DNA of 64,000 nucleotides from Ga0077555 sp033764055 (GTDB lineage: Bacteria; Pseudomonadota; Alphaproteobacteria; Rhizobiales; Hyphomicrobiaceae), in NCBI GenBank assembly GCA_033764055.1, contig JANRJI010000127.1:18586-82585 (forward strand), written 5' to 3'. Under the pieces are notes generated by a model. That model saw only the letters and a program-made list of their open reading frames with translations, had not been told where the DNA came from and ran no database searches. Both the position numbers and the translations under genes were made by a program. Of the stretch, positions 18,829 through 25,896 are shown piece by piece; within the stretch, counting starts at the first letter, position 1; each line of letters opens with the position of its first letter.

Positions 18829-19209
18829 ATGCGCCTCTTCTTGCTCGCGGCCGCCGGCGGCGCCATCGGCGCCGGTGCCAGGTACCTCGTCAATGTCTGG
18901 TCGTTGATCCTCCTGGGGCCAAGCTTTCCTTGGGCGACGCTGATCGTGAACGTCACAGGCTCGTTCCTCATGGGCGTCGTGGTCGCAGCGACAGAGCCCC
19001 TTCTCGGCGGTTCCGCCCCCTGGCGCACGTTTCTGGCAACAGGGATCCTCGGCGGCTTTACGACCTTCTCGGCCTTCTCGCTCGACGCACATACGCTGAT
19101 CGAGCGCCGGCAGTTCGCACTGGCGGTGCTCTATGCCGGCGGCTCCGTCGTCCTCTCGCTCGTCGCCCTTGTCGCCGGCCTCGCAGCAGTGAAAGCCATC
19201 GTTCGATGA
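18829..19209 (+). CDS. crcB: Fluoride channel CrcB/Fluc
   Basis: Small dual-topology fluoride exporter of 126 residues with four hydrophobic helices. Conserved family motifs are GGAIGAGARYLV at the N-terminus, the pore asparagine in TLIVNVTGSFLMG, and GGFTTFSAFSLDA. I looked upstream for the fluoride-riboswitch core and did not recognise it. The stop overlaps the rluC start by four bases. In Hyphomicrobiales crcB, rluC, a HAD phosphatase and atp12 are often neighbours, as here. Confidence 0.93.
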   Translation: MRLFLLAAAGGAIGAGARYLVNVWSLILLGPSFPWATLIVNVTGSFLMGVVVAATEPLLGGSAPWRTFLATGILGGFTTFSAFSLDAHTLIERRQFALAVLYAGGSVVLSLVALVAGLAAVKAIVR

Positions 19210-20207
19210 AGCCCCCCGTCGAGACCATCGTCGTCACCGAGAAGGACGCCGGTGTCCGCCTGGACCGCTGGTTCAAGCAACACTTTCCATCCGTCGGTTA
19301 CAGCTATCTGCAGAAGTTGCTGCGCACCGGGCAGGTGCGCGTCGACAAGCGTCGGGTCGAGGCCAGCGCTCGCATCGAGGCAGGCCAGGAGATTCGCGTC
19401 CCAGCCATCGTCCGCGAGCCGCCTAAGGAGGCCCCGGCCCCTTCGACGCCGGGCAAGCCCCCGCTCGGCCTGTCGAAGGCTGATCGGACCTTCGTCGAGG
19501 CCATGATCCTCTACGAGGACGAGGACGTTCTCGTCCTTAACAAGCCGTTCGGTCTCGCCGTGCAGGGCGGCACTGGCACGCGTCGTCATCTCGATGGGCT
19601 TTTGGCCGGCATGGCGGACCGCTTCGGCGATCGGCCTCGCTTGGTCCATCGACTGGACCGCGACACCACGGGCGTGCTGCTGGTCGCCAAGACCCGGGAG
19701 GCCGCCGCAAGGCTCGGACACACCTTCCAGACCCGAAGCGCGGCCAAGACTTATTGGGCGTTGGTGCACGGTGTCCCGAGACCGCCCCAGGGCCGGATTG
19801 AGGCGGCCCTCGTCAAGGCCTCCGGCCCGGATGGCGATCGCGTGCGAAAGGCCGAGGCGGGAGAGCAGGACAAGGCCATGCACGCGACGACGCACTACAG
19901 CGTCATCGACCGCGTCGGCCAGAAGGCCGCGTGGGTCTCGCTCAAGCCTGTGACCGGTCGACAGCACCAGTTGCGCGCTCACATGGCGCTGATCAATCAC
20001 CCGATCGTCGGCGACAACAAGTACGAGGATGGCCGGCCGCTTCCAGCCGACAACATGGAGCGTGCCCTCCATCTCCATGCCCGCCGCCTCGTCATTCCTC
20101 ATCCTCGGCCGGGCGCCTCGAAAATCGACATCACCGCCCCGCTGCCGCCCCATATGTCGGCCACGTGGTCCCTGCTGGGCCTCGATCCGAACCGCTACGA
20201 CGTTTAG
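19206..20207 (+). CDS. rluC: Large-subunit pseudouridine synthase RluC/D type
   Basis: RNA-modifying enzyme of 333 residues converting uridines in 23S rRNA to pseudouridine. An S4-like RNA-binding domain occupies the first 70 residues. The catalytic motif HRLDRDTTG has Asp151, and the C-terminal HQLRAHMALINHPIVGD segment is typical of RluA-family enzymes. The ATG at 19206 overlaps the crcB stop, and the family N-terminus begins there, so longer upstream readings were rejected. Confidence 0.92.
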   Translation: MKPPVETIVVTEKDAGVRLDRWFKQHFPSVGYSYLQKLLRTGQVRVDKRRVEASARIEAGQEIRVPAIVREPPKEAPAPSTPGKPPLGLSKADRTFVEAMILYEDEDVLVLNKPFGLAVQGGTGTRRHLDGLLAGMADRFGDRPRLVHRLDRDTTGVLLVAKTREAAARLGHTFQTRSAAKTYWALVHGVPRPPQGRIEAALVKASGPDGDRVRKAEAGEQDKAMHATTHYSVIDRVGQKAAWVSLKPVTGRQHQLRAHMALINHPIVGDNKYEDGRPLPADNMERALHLHARRLVIPHPRPGASKIDITAPLPPHMSATWSLLGLDPNRYDV

Positions 20208-20284
20208 CACTGCCCGCCCGCGGTCCCCGCTTGTCGCGGCACGTCTCGACGTCAACGCGCGCTGCGGGCATGCCGACTGGCGGC

Positions 20285-20302
20285 GATCACGAATCCGTGA
20301 TC
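20285..20302. repeat. Perfect 7-bp inverted repeat next to the Pho-box candidate
   Basis: GATCACG (20285-20291) and CGTGATC (20296-20302) flank AATC. The right arm shares its last two bases with the first Pho-box half-site. The extended left arm, CGGCGATCACG, recurs at 20358-20368 in the same direction. It may be an operator for a second regulator of the plcP operon. Confidence 0.45.
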
Positions 20303-20329
20303 GTCATATGGCTGCAATCATAACGTCAT
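20301..20329 (+). promoter_or_regulatory. Tandem Pho-box-like repeat upstream of plcP-btaA-btaB
   Basis: Three 7-base units start at 20301 (TCGTCAT), 20312 (CTGCAAT) and 20323 (ACGTCAT), each separated by four bases, giving an exact 11-base period. Each matches the PhoB half-site CTGTCAT in five of seven positions. PhoB binds such direct repeats on one face of the helix. It lies 300 bases before plcP, farther than usual, so an intervening leader or another promoter must be assumed. A single better half-site CTGTCAT also occurs at 20591-20597, close to the gene. Confidence 0.5.
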
Positions 20330-20628
20330 GCCGCAGCGCTATGCGACACGAGCCAATCGGCGATCACGGATAGATCGCGACCGAAGTCGCCTGCGCGTCC
20401 ACCGATGAGGTCGCCTGTTTGAGAAGATGAAAAATTGCCGGCGCCGTCTGCCCTCTGATGTCGCCGGTAAGGGTCGGTCCCGGGCATGCTCACCTTACCC
20501 CGCATGCAGGCATGGCCGGAGACCGACCCGTCCTCACCGCAGCAAAGCCGTCTCGACTTACCCACAGTCGTCTGGTGCCCGTCCCGGCCTGTCATGAGAG
20601 TGCAACCGAAACCCAATAGGTGGGCGGC

Positions 20629-21459
20629 ATGCAGGAAATAGCTCCCAACGCGAAATTTCACGCCGACGAGCCCGAGGTGCGGCGCGTTCGTGCCATCTTC
20701 CTTTCAGACCTCCATCTCGGGACTCGCAACGCTCAAGCGGGCGCATTGCTCGAGTTCCTCCGGGGCGTCGAGGCCGAGACGATCTATCTGGTCGGCGATA
20801 TCGTCGACTTCTGGAAAGTCAAACGCGGCCCATTCTGGCCCCAGTCGCACAACGATGTCGTCCAGAAGCTGCTTCGGAAGGTGCGGAAAGGCTGCAGGGT
20901 GGTATTCATCCCCGGCAACCATGATGAAGGCCTGCGCGACTACTGCGGCATGCAATTCGGCGGCATCGAGCTGCTGCGCTCGACGATTCACACGACAAGC
21001 CTCGGGCATCGCTACGTCGTCATGCACGGCGACGAGTTCGATGTCGTGGTGCGGACGGCGCGATGGTTGGCTTTTCTCGGCGACCGCGGCTACGAAGCGG
21101 CACTTTGGGCCAACACCCCGTTGAACTGGGTCAGGCGCCGCCTCGGCCTGGGCTTCTGGTCCCTGGCAGCCTTCCTGAAATACAGGGTCAAGTCGGCCGT
21201 CAACTTCATCGGCGCGTTCGAGGAGGCCATCGCCAGCGAGGCGCGCCGGCACGCCGCTCACGGCGTCATTTGCGGTCACATCCATCATCCGTCGGATCGC
21301 ATGATCGAGGGCGTCCACTATCTGAACTGCGGTGATTGGGTGGAAAGCTGCACTGCCCTGATCGAAACCCTGGACGGCCGCATGGAGGTCGTCCGGTGGT
21401 CGCCCGCAGCCTCCCGGGTTGTGCCCGAATTGCAGCTTCCCGAGCGCGCCGTCGCCTGA
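20629..21459 (+). CDS. plcP: PlcP-like phospholipase C (metallophosphoesterase, LpxH-like fold)
   Basis: A 276-residue calcineurin-type phosphoesterase. Metal motifs are in order: SDLHLG (about 26-31), GDIVDFW, GNHDEG, HGDEFD and GHIHHP. By sequence alone it could be labelled a UDP-2,3-diacylglucosamine hydrolase, but it directly precedes btaA and btaB. PlcP enzymes of this family (shown in Sinorhizobium) release diacylglycerol from phospholipids under phosphate limitation, and that diacylglycerol is the substrate of BtaA. The ATG at 20629 follows a TAGGTGGG ribosome site; a GTG at 20620 is an alternative. Confidence 0.8.
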   Translation: MQEIAPNAKFHADEPEVRRVRAIFLSDLHLGTRNAQAGALLEFLRGVEAETIYLVGDIVDFWKVKRGPFWPQSHNDVVQKLLRKVRKGCRVVFIPGNHDEGLRDYCGMQFGGIELLRSTIHTTSLGHRYVVMHGDEFDVVVRTARWLAFLGDRGYEAALWANTPLNWVRRRLGLGFWSLAAFLKYRVKSAVNFIGAFEEAIASEARRHAAHGVICGHIHHPSDRMIEGVHYLNCGDWVESCTALIETLDGRMEVVRWSPAASRVVPELQLPERAVA

Positions 21460-21556
21460 TACCAAGGCGCGCGCGCTCCGCTGGACGATCTTGAAGCGCC
21501 ACAGGCCGCGCTGTGATCGATGTGCCGTCGGCCGGTCTTTTTGGAGGAAATGCTGC

Positions 21557-22798
21557 ATGGCGATCGGTATGGCGCGCTCGGAGCGCACCGCGGCGGGTCT
21601 CCTCGAGGAAGCCGTCCATCGCAATCGCGCACTATCGCGGGAAGGTATCCTCGAGCGCCTGTTTACGTTGGCTTTCAGCGAGCTGGTCTACCCGCAGATC
21701 TGGGAGGATCCACGGGTCGACATGGAAGCGCTGCAGATTACGTCCCGCTCGCGACTGGTCACCATAGCGTCCGGCGGCTGCAATCTGATGAGCTATCTCG
21801 TCGCCGATCCCGAACGCATTCTGGCCGTGGACCTCAACCACGCCCACATCGCTCTCAATCGCATGAAGCTTGCCGCTGCACGCCATTCGCCGGACGCGGC
21901 AGCCTTCCGGCGGATGTTCGTCGACGCCGCCGATCCAAGCAATGTCGATCTCTATGACCGTTGGATCGCGCCTCATCTCGACGCGACGTCGCGCGCCTAC
22001 TGGGAAGGCCGCGACAAGCTCGGCCGCCGGCGCATCACTGCATTCGCGCGCGGCTTCTATCGCACTGGCCTGCTCGGCACCTGCATCGCCTTCGCGCACA
22101 CGGTCGCGCGCATCTACGGCCGCGATCCGCGCCGCATGCTGACGGCCCGGAGCCGGGAGGAGCAGATCCGCATCTACGAGAGTGAGCTCGCTCCCCTGTT
22201 CCAGAGGCGGATGGTCCGCAAGATCCTCGGCAACGAGGCCTCGCTCTATGGTCTCGGCATCCCCCCGGCCCAGTACAAGGCCTTGCTCGGTGACGCAAGC
22301 CACATGGCGGACGTGGTCGAGGAGCGTCTGCGCAAGCTCGCCTGCGACTTCGATCTCCGCGACAACTACTTCGCCTGGCAGGCTTTCGGCCGGGGCTATT
22401 CGCAAGAGCCGGACGGCTCGGTCCCGCCCTACCTCGATCCCACCAACTTCGCGGCTGTCAGGGACAGGGCAGATCGCGTCGACGTCCACCACGTCTCGTT
22501 CACCGACCTGCTCGTCAAGCAGCCCGATGCCTCGCTCGACCGCTATGTCCTCCTCGATGCCCAGGACTGGATGGACGATGCCACTCTGACGAAGCTGTGG
22601 ATCGAGATAACGCGCACAGCCCGGCCGGGCGCGCGGGTCATCTTCCGTACCGCAGGCGTCGAAAGCATCCTGCCGGGACGGGTGCCGGACCCCGTTCTGG
22701 GCTGCTGGGCCTACGAGGCCGAGCTCTCGAAGCACCTCACAGCGCAGGATCGCTCGGCCATCTACGGTGGCTTCCACCTCTATGTAAGACGCGTCTGA
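21557..22798 (+). CDS. btaA: S-adenosylmethionine:diacylglycerol 3-amino-3-carboxypropyltransferase
   Basis: BtaA (DUF3419 family, 413 residues) transfers the aminocarboxypropyl group of SAM to diacylglycerol, giving diacylglyceryl homoserine, the first step of betaine-lipid (DGTS) synthesis. Family features are YPQIWEDPRVDMEAL near the N-terminus, the SAM-site ASGGCNLMSYL, and AVDLNHAHIALN. A GGAGGAA ribosome site precedes the ATG at 21557. It sits between plcP and btaB with short gaps, so diacylglycerol supply, transfer and methylation are encoded together. Confidence 0.92.
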   Translation: MAIGMARSERTAAGLLEEAVHRNRALSREGILERLFTLAFSELVYPQIWEDPRVDMEALQITSRSRLVTIASGGCNLMSYLVADPERILAVDLNHAHIALNRMKLAAARHSPDAAAFRRMFVDAADPSNVDLYDRWIAPHLDATSRAYWEGRDKLGRRRITAFARGFYRTGLLGTCIAFAHTVARIYGRDPRRMLTARSREEQIRIYESELAPLFQRRMVRKILGNEASLYGLGIPPAQYKALLGDASHMADVVEERLRKLACDFDLRDNYFAWQAFGRGYSQEPDGSVPPYLDPTNFAAVRDRADRVDVHHVSFTDLLVKQPDASLDRYVLLDAQDWMDDATLTKLWIEITRTARPGARVIFRTAGVESILPGRVPDPVLGCWAYEAELSKHLTAQDRSAIYGGFHLYVRRV

Positions 22799-22810
22799 GC
22801 TCTCCTGGCG

Positions 22811-23461
22811 ATGTCCACCGAAAGCCACGCCGAGCACCTCGAGCGCAACTATCGCTACCAGCGTCACGTCTACGACCTGACGCGCGAGTACTACCTCCTC
22901 GGACGCAAGCGGTTGATTGCCGGGCTCGACGTGCCGAAAGGCGGGGCCGTGCTGGAGATCGGCTGTGGCACGGCCCTCAACCTCATCCGCGCCGCCCGCC
23001 GCTATCCCGAGTCGCAGCTTTACGGTGTCGACCTTTCGCGCATGATGCTCGAGACGGCTGAGGCATCACTGGCAAGGCACAATCTGGCGCGGCGCATCCA
23101 TCTCGCTCACGGCGATGCTACCGACTTCGATCCGGCGGCCCTGCTTGGCCGGCGTTGTTTCGAGCGGGTGTTCTTCTCCTACTCCCTCTCGATGATTCCG
23201 CCTTGGGAGGCCGCCCTCGACCACGCGGCACCGATGATCGCGGCGGGCGGCTCTCTGCACATCGTCGATTTCGGCGGCTGCGAAGGTATCGCCCGACCCA
23301 TCAAGCGCGGCCTCTACTCCTGGCTCGCCCAATTCCGCGTCATGCCGCGCGAGAGCCTCGAGGCGCATCTGACTCAGCTCGCGGCCCGCCATCAGCTGTC
23401 CTTGCGCTTCGAGCGGCTGTACAGAGGATACAGCTACTACGCCGTGCTGGAGCGCGGCTGA
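22811..23461 (+). CDS. btaB: Diacylglyceryl-homoserine N-methyltransferase
   Basis: SAM-dependent methyltransferase of 216 residues that should trimethylate diacylglyceryl homoserine to DGTS. The SAM-binding motif I is VLEIGCGTALNLIRAA, followed by YGVDLSRMML (motif II region). The gap from btaA is 12 bases. Class I methyltransferases are hard to assign alone, but the position directly after btaA makes BtaB the clear choice. Confidence 0.9.
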   Translation: MSTESHAEHLERNYRYQRHVYDLTREYYLLGRKRLIAGLDVPKGGAVLEIGCGTALNLIRAARRYPESQLYGVDLSRMMLETAEASLARHNLARRIHLAHGDATDFDPAALLGRRCFERVFFSYSLSMIPPWEAALDHAAPMIAAGGSLHIVDFGGCEGIARPIKRGLYSWLAQFRVMPRESLEAHLTQLAARHQLSLRFERLYRGYSYYAVLERG

Positions 23462-23500
23462 CCGCCGACGGCGTTGCGGCCCCGGCGAGGGGAGACCGGC

Positions 23501-24196
23501 ATGCACCTCGTGATTTTCGACTGCGACGGGACCCTCGTCGACAGCCAGCACAACATAACGGCGGCGATGGCTCTCGCCTTCGCGGAACATGCCCTGCCCG
23601 CACCGCCACCGCGCGAGATCCTGGGTGTGGTCGGGCTCTCCCTCGCCGAGGCCTTTGCCGTGCTCGCACCGGACGCCACGGACGGCATGCGGCACAGCCT
23701 CGCCGAGCACTATCGCAGCGTCTTCGCCGACGGGCGCCTGCAGCGAGGGCACGAGCCGCTCTATCCCGGCGTCCGCGAAACCATCCATGCCCTGCGGCAG
23801 CAGCGCGACGTCGTTCTCGGCATCGCGACCGGGAAATCGAAGCGCGGCGTCGCGCGCGTTCTGGCCCAGGAAAGGTGGGAGGGGACGTTCCTGACCATCC
23901 AGACGGCCGACGACCACCCCTCGAAGCCGAACCCGTCGATGATCCTGACTGCCATGGCTGAAGCCGGCGTCGGGCCCGACCAGACGGTCATGGTGGGCGA
24001 TACGACGTTCGACGTCGAGATGGCCATCGGAGCCGGCACGGGTGCCATCGGCGTCGCATGGGGGTATCATCCCCCTGAGCGGCTGCGCGCGGCGGGGGCC
24101 CATCACATCGTCGATGCCGGCGCCGGCCTGCTGGCGACGATCGAGGAAAGGCTACGCGGCACTCGGCCGGTATCACGGGAAGGCAATATGCGATGA
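23501..24196 (+). CDS. HAD-family phosphatase (phosphoglycolate phosphatase-like)
   Basis: A 231-residue haloacid-dehalogenase-type hydrolase. Motif I is FDCDGTLVDS with nucleophile Asp7 and acid Asp9. A cap domain follows, then the phosphate-binding region GIATGKSKRG and the acidic motif VGDTTFDVEMA. The ATG at 23501 follows an AGGGGAGA ribosome site and begins just before the first strand. It overlaps the ATP12 gene by four bases, a pairing common in Hyphomicrobiales. The true substrate is unknown. Confidence 0.85.
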   Translation: MHLVIFDCDGTLVDSQHNITAAMALAFAEHALPAPPPREILGVVGLSLAEAFAVLAPDATDGMRHSLAEHYRSVFADGRLQRGHEPLYPGVRETIHALRQQRDVVLGIATGKSKRGVARVLAQERWEGTFLTIQTADDHPSKPNPSMILTAMAEAGVGPDQTVMVGDTTFDVEMAIGAGTGAIGVAWGYHPPERLRAAGAHHIVDAGAGLLATIEERLRGTRPVSREGNMR

Positions 24197-24999
24197 GCGC
24201 AGACGAAGCGGATGACGGCGAGGGCCGTGGCAGCGGCGGTCCGGCGCCAGTCCGCATGCCAGGTCGCGAGGCGCTCGATCGCCCGTTGCCAAAGAGATTT
24301 TACAGGTCCGTCTCCGTGGGCCCTTCCGCCACGAGCCGCGGCCACGCGGTCCTGCTCGATGGCCGCACGGCGCGGACCCCCGGCCGAAGGCCACTCGTCG
24401 TCCCTGACGCGCGGCTCGCCGAGACCATTGCCGGCGAATGGGCGGCCGTCGACACGACCATCGACCCCGCACGTATGCCGCTCACCCGCCTCGTCAATAC
24501 GGCGATCGACGGCGTCGCCGGTCGCATGGATGAGGTTGCCGCCGACATCGTAAAATATGCAGCGAGCGACCTCCTCTGCTACCGCGCCGATTTCCCCGAA
24601 GGTCTCGTCGCCCGCCAGCACGAGCTGTGGGATCCGGTTCTCGCCTGGGCCGCGCAGCATCATGGCATCGTGCTGCGAGTGGCGACGGGCCTGATGCCTG
24701 TCGCGCAACCGGCGGATGCCGCGCAGGCGTTCGCAAGGGCGATCGCCTCCCTCGATCCCTTCCGCCTGACGGCACTCCACGTCATGACCACGCTGATGGG
24801 GTCCGCATTGCTCGCCATCGCCGTGCTCGACGGGCAGTTGACACCCGAGGCAGCCTGGGAGGCCGCACACGTCGACGAGGACTGGCAGATCGACGAGTGG
24901 GGAGAGGATGCCGAGGCCACCGCCCGCCGCGCCCGCCGCTTCGAGGAGATGCGCGCCGCGGCGGGGCTGACGCGGTTGACCGCAGCGGAACAGGGCTGA
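24193..24999 (+). CDS. ATP12-family F1-ATPase assembly chaperone
   Basis: A 268-residue homologue of mitochondrial Atp12, which binds the F1 alpha subunit during ATP synthase assembly; this family is found in alphaproteobacteria. Typical stretches are KRFYRSVSVG, VLLDGRTARTPGRRPL, and EWAAVDTTIDPARMPLTRL, with DEDWQIDEWGED near the C-terminus. It overlaps the HAD phosphatase gene and ends 10 bases from the oppositely oriented neuD-like gene. It is the last gene of the conserved crcB-to-atp12 block. Confidence 0.93.
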   Translation: MSADEADDGEGRGSGGPAPVRMPGREALDRPLPKRFYRSVSVGPSATSRGHAVLLDGRTARTPGRRPLVVPDARLAETIAGEWAAVDTTIDPARMPLTRLVNTAIDGVAGRMDEVAADIVKYAASDLLCYRADFPEGLVARQHELWDPVLAWAAQHHGIVLRVATGLMPVAQPADAAQAFARAIASLDPFRLTALHVMTTLMGSALLAIAVLDGQLTPEAAWEAAHVDEDWQIDEWGEDAEATARRARRFEEMRAAAGLTRLTAAEQG

Positions 25000-25009
25000 T
25001 CGGGCCAAA

Positions 25010-25705
25010 TCAGGCTTTGTGACGGACGGGGAGCGGGCGTGCCGGTACTCCCCCGACTGTCACATTCGAGTGGACGTCGACTGTGACCACTGCACCTGCT
25101 GCGACGACGGCCCGGTCGCCGACGCTCCTGCCTGGGATGACGACGGCGCCTGCACCCACGAACGCCTCTTCGCCGATCCTGACGTTGCCGCACAGCGTCA
25201 CCCCGGGCGCGATGTGTGCGGCCCGGCCCACACTGCTTTCATGGTCGACGCTGGCGCGCGTGTTGACGATCACCAAGTCGCTGATCGCGACCTCTGCATT
25301 GAGCACGGCGCCGGGCATCACCGTGATGCCCTGTCCGAGCCTTGCCGACGGGGAGACGATCGCCGCCGGGCTGATCGCGTTGACGAGCTCGAACCCCAGT
25401 CTGGCGAGCTTGTCGCCCAAGCGTGCCCTGATGCTGTTGCTGCCTATGGCGACGAGGGCGTGCCGGACACCGTGCCGCAGCGCATCCGGCAATGCATCAT
25501 CGTCGCGTCCCACGATCGGGACCCCGACAACATTGTCCACAGGACTCGACCCCGCAGTGCAACCAACGATGCGGTAACGAGCATCGCCACGCAAAATCTC
25601 TATGACGACCTTCGCATGACCACCGGCTCCGAGGATCAGGACGGGGATCGCACTCGCTGGGCTGGCCACGGATTTTCCGCCGAACTCTAGAGGGTTGAAG
25701 CTCAT
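25010..25705 (-). CDS. NeuD/PglD-family sugar O- or N-acyltransferase
   Basis: A 231-residue enzyme with an N-terminal Rossmann-like part (VLILGAGGHAKVVIEIL) and a C-terminal left-handed beta-helix with repeats such as HIAPGVTLCGNVRIGE and GAGAVVIPGRSVGD. It resembles NeuD, which O-acetylates sialic acid, and PglD, which N-acetylates UDP-4-amino sugars. With legionaminic-acid genes nearby, it could acylate the 4-amino sugar (the missing LegH step) or O-acetylate the finished sugar. The start at 25705 (MSFNPLEFGG) puts the Rossmann motif near residue 20. It is divergent from the GWA-repeat gene. Confidence 0.82.
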   Translation of the reverse strand: MSFNPLEFGGKSVASPASAIPVLILGAGGHAKVVIEILRGDARYRIVGCTAGSSPVDNVVGVPIVGRDDDALPDALRHGVRHALVAIGSNSIRARLGDKLARLGFELVNAISPAAIVSPSARLGQGITVMPGAVLNAEVAISDLVIVNTRASVDHESSVGRAAHIAPGVTLCGNVRIGEEAFVGAGAVVIPGRSVGDRAVVAAGAVVTVDVHSNVTVGGVPARPLPVRHKA

Positions 25706-25796
25706 CGCCGTCGATGGCCTGTCAAAAACCAGCCCGATCGTACAGCCGGCTGAGGAGCAACGTTTCGAGTGACGCGGCGAGACGCGCGAAGGCGTC

Positions 25797-25814
25797 ACTC
25801 CGGATATCCGGAGT
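25797..25814. promoter_or_regulatory. Perfect 18-bp palindrome between divergent glycan genes
   Basis: ACTCCGGATATCCGGAGT is fully self-complementary. It sits in the divergent gap between the neuD-like gene (minus) and the GWA-repeat gene (plus), 83-92 bases from either start. Perfect 18-bp symmetry with no loop is typical of an operator for a dimeric regulator and atypical of RNA hairpins. No regulator gene is adjacent. Confidence 0.5.
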
Positions 25815-25856
25815 AGAGGATTTCCACCGACATATCCAGCGGGCTCGTTGGCGTTT

Positions 25857-25875
25857 GACGGCCTTGTAGGCCGTC
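25857..25875. promoter_or_regulatory. 8-bp inverted repeat close to the GWA-gene start
   Basis: GACGGCCT (25857-25864) and AGGCCGTC (25868-25875) flank TGT. It ends about 20 bases before the proposed TTG start and overlaps where a ribosome or promoter would bind. It could be a second operator or a leader hairpin that hides the ribosome site. Confidence 0.4.
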
Positions 25876-25896
25876 ACTAGAAGGCAGGGACAATAC

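Larger units (their letters stand above)
20208..20628. other. Long intergenic region before plcP
   Basis: No gene is supported in these 421 bases. They hold a tandem Pho-box-like repeat (20301-20329), an adjoining palindrome (20285-20302) and a second copy of the 11-mer CGGCGATCACG (20281-20291 and 20358-20368). The rest (20400-20600) has no clear promoter or hairpin with a T-run. The gap separates rluC from a lipid-remodelling operon with its own likely regulation. Confidence 0.7.
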
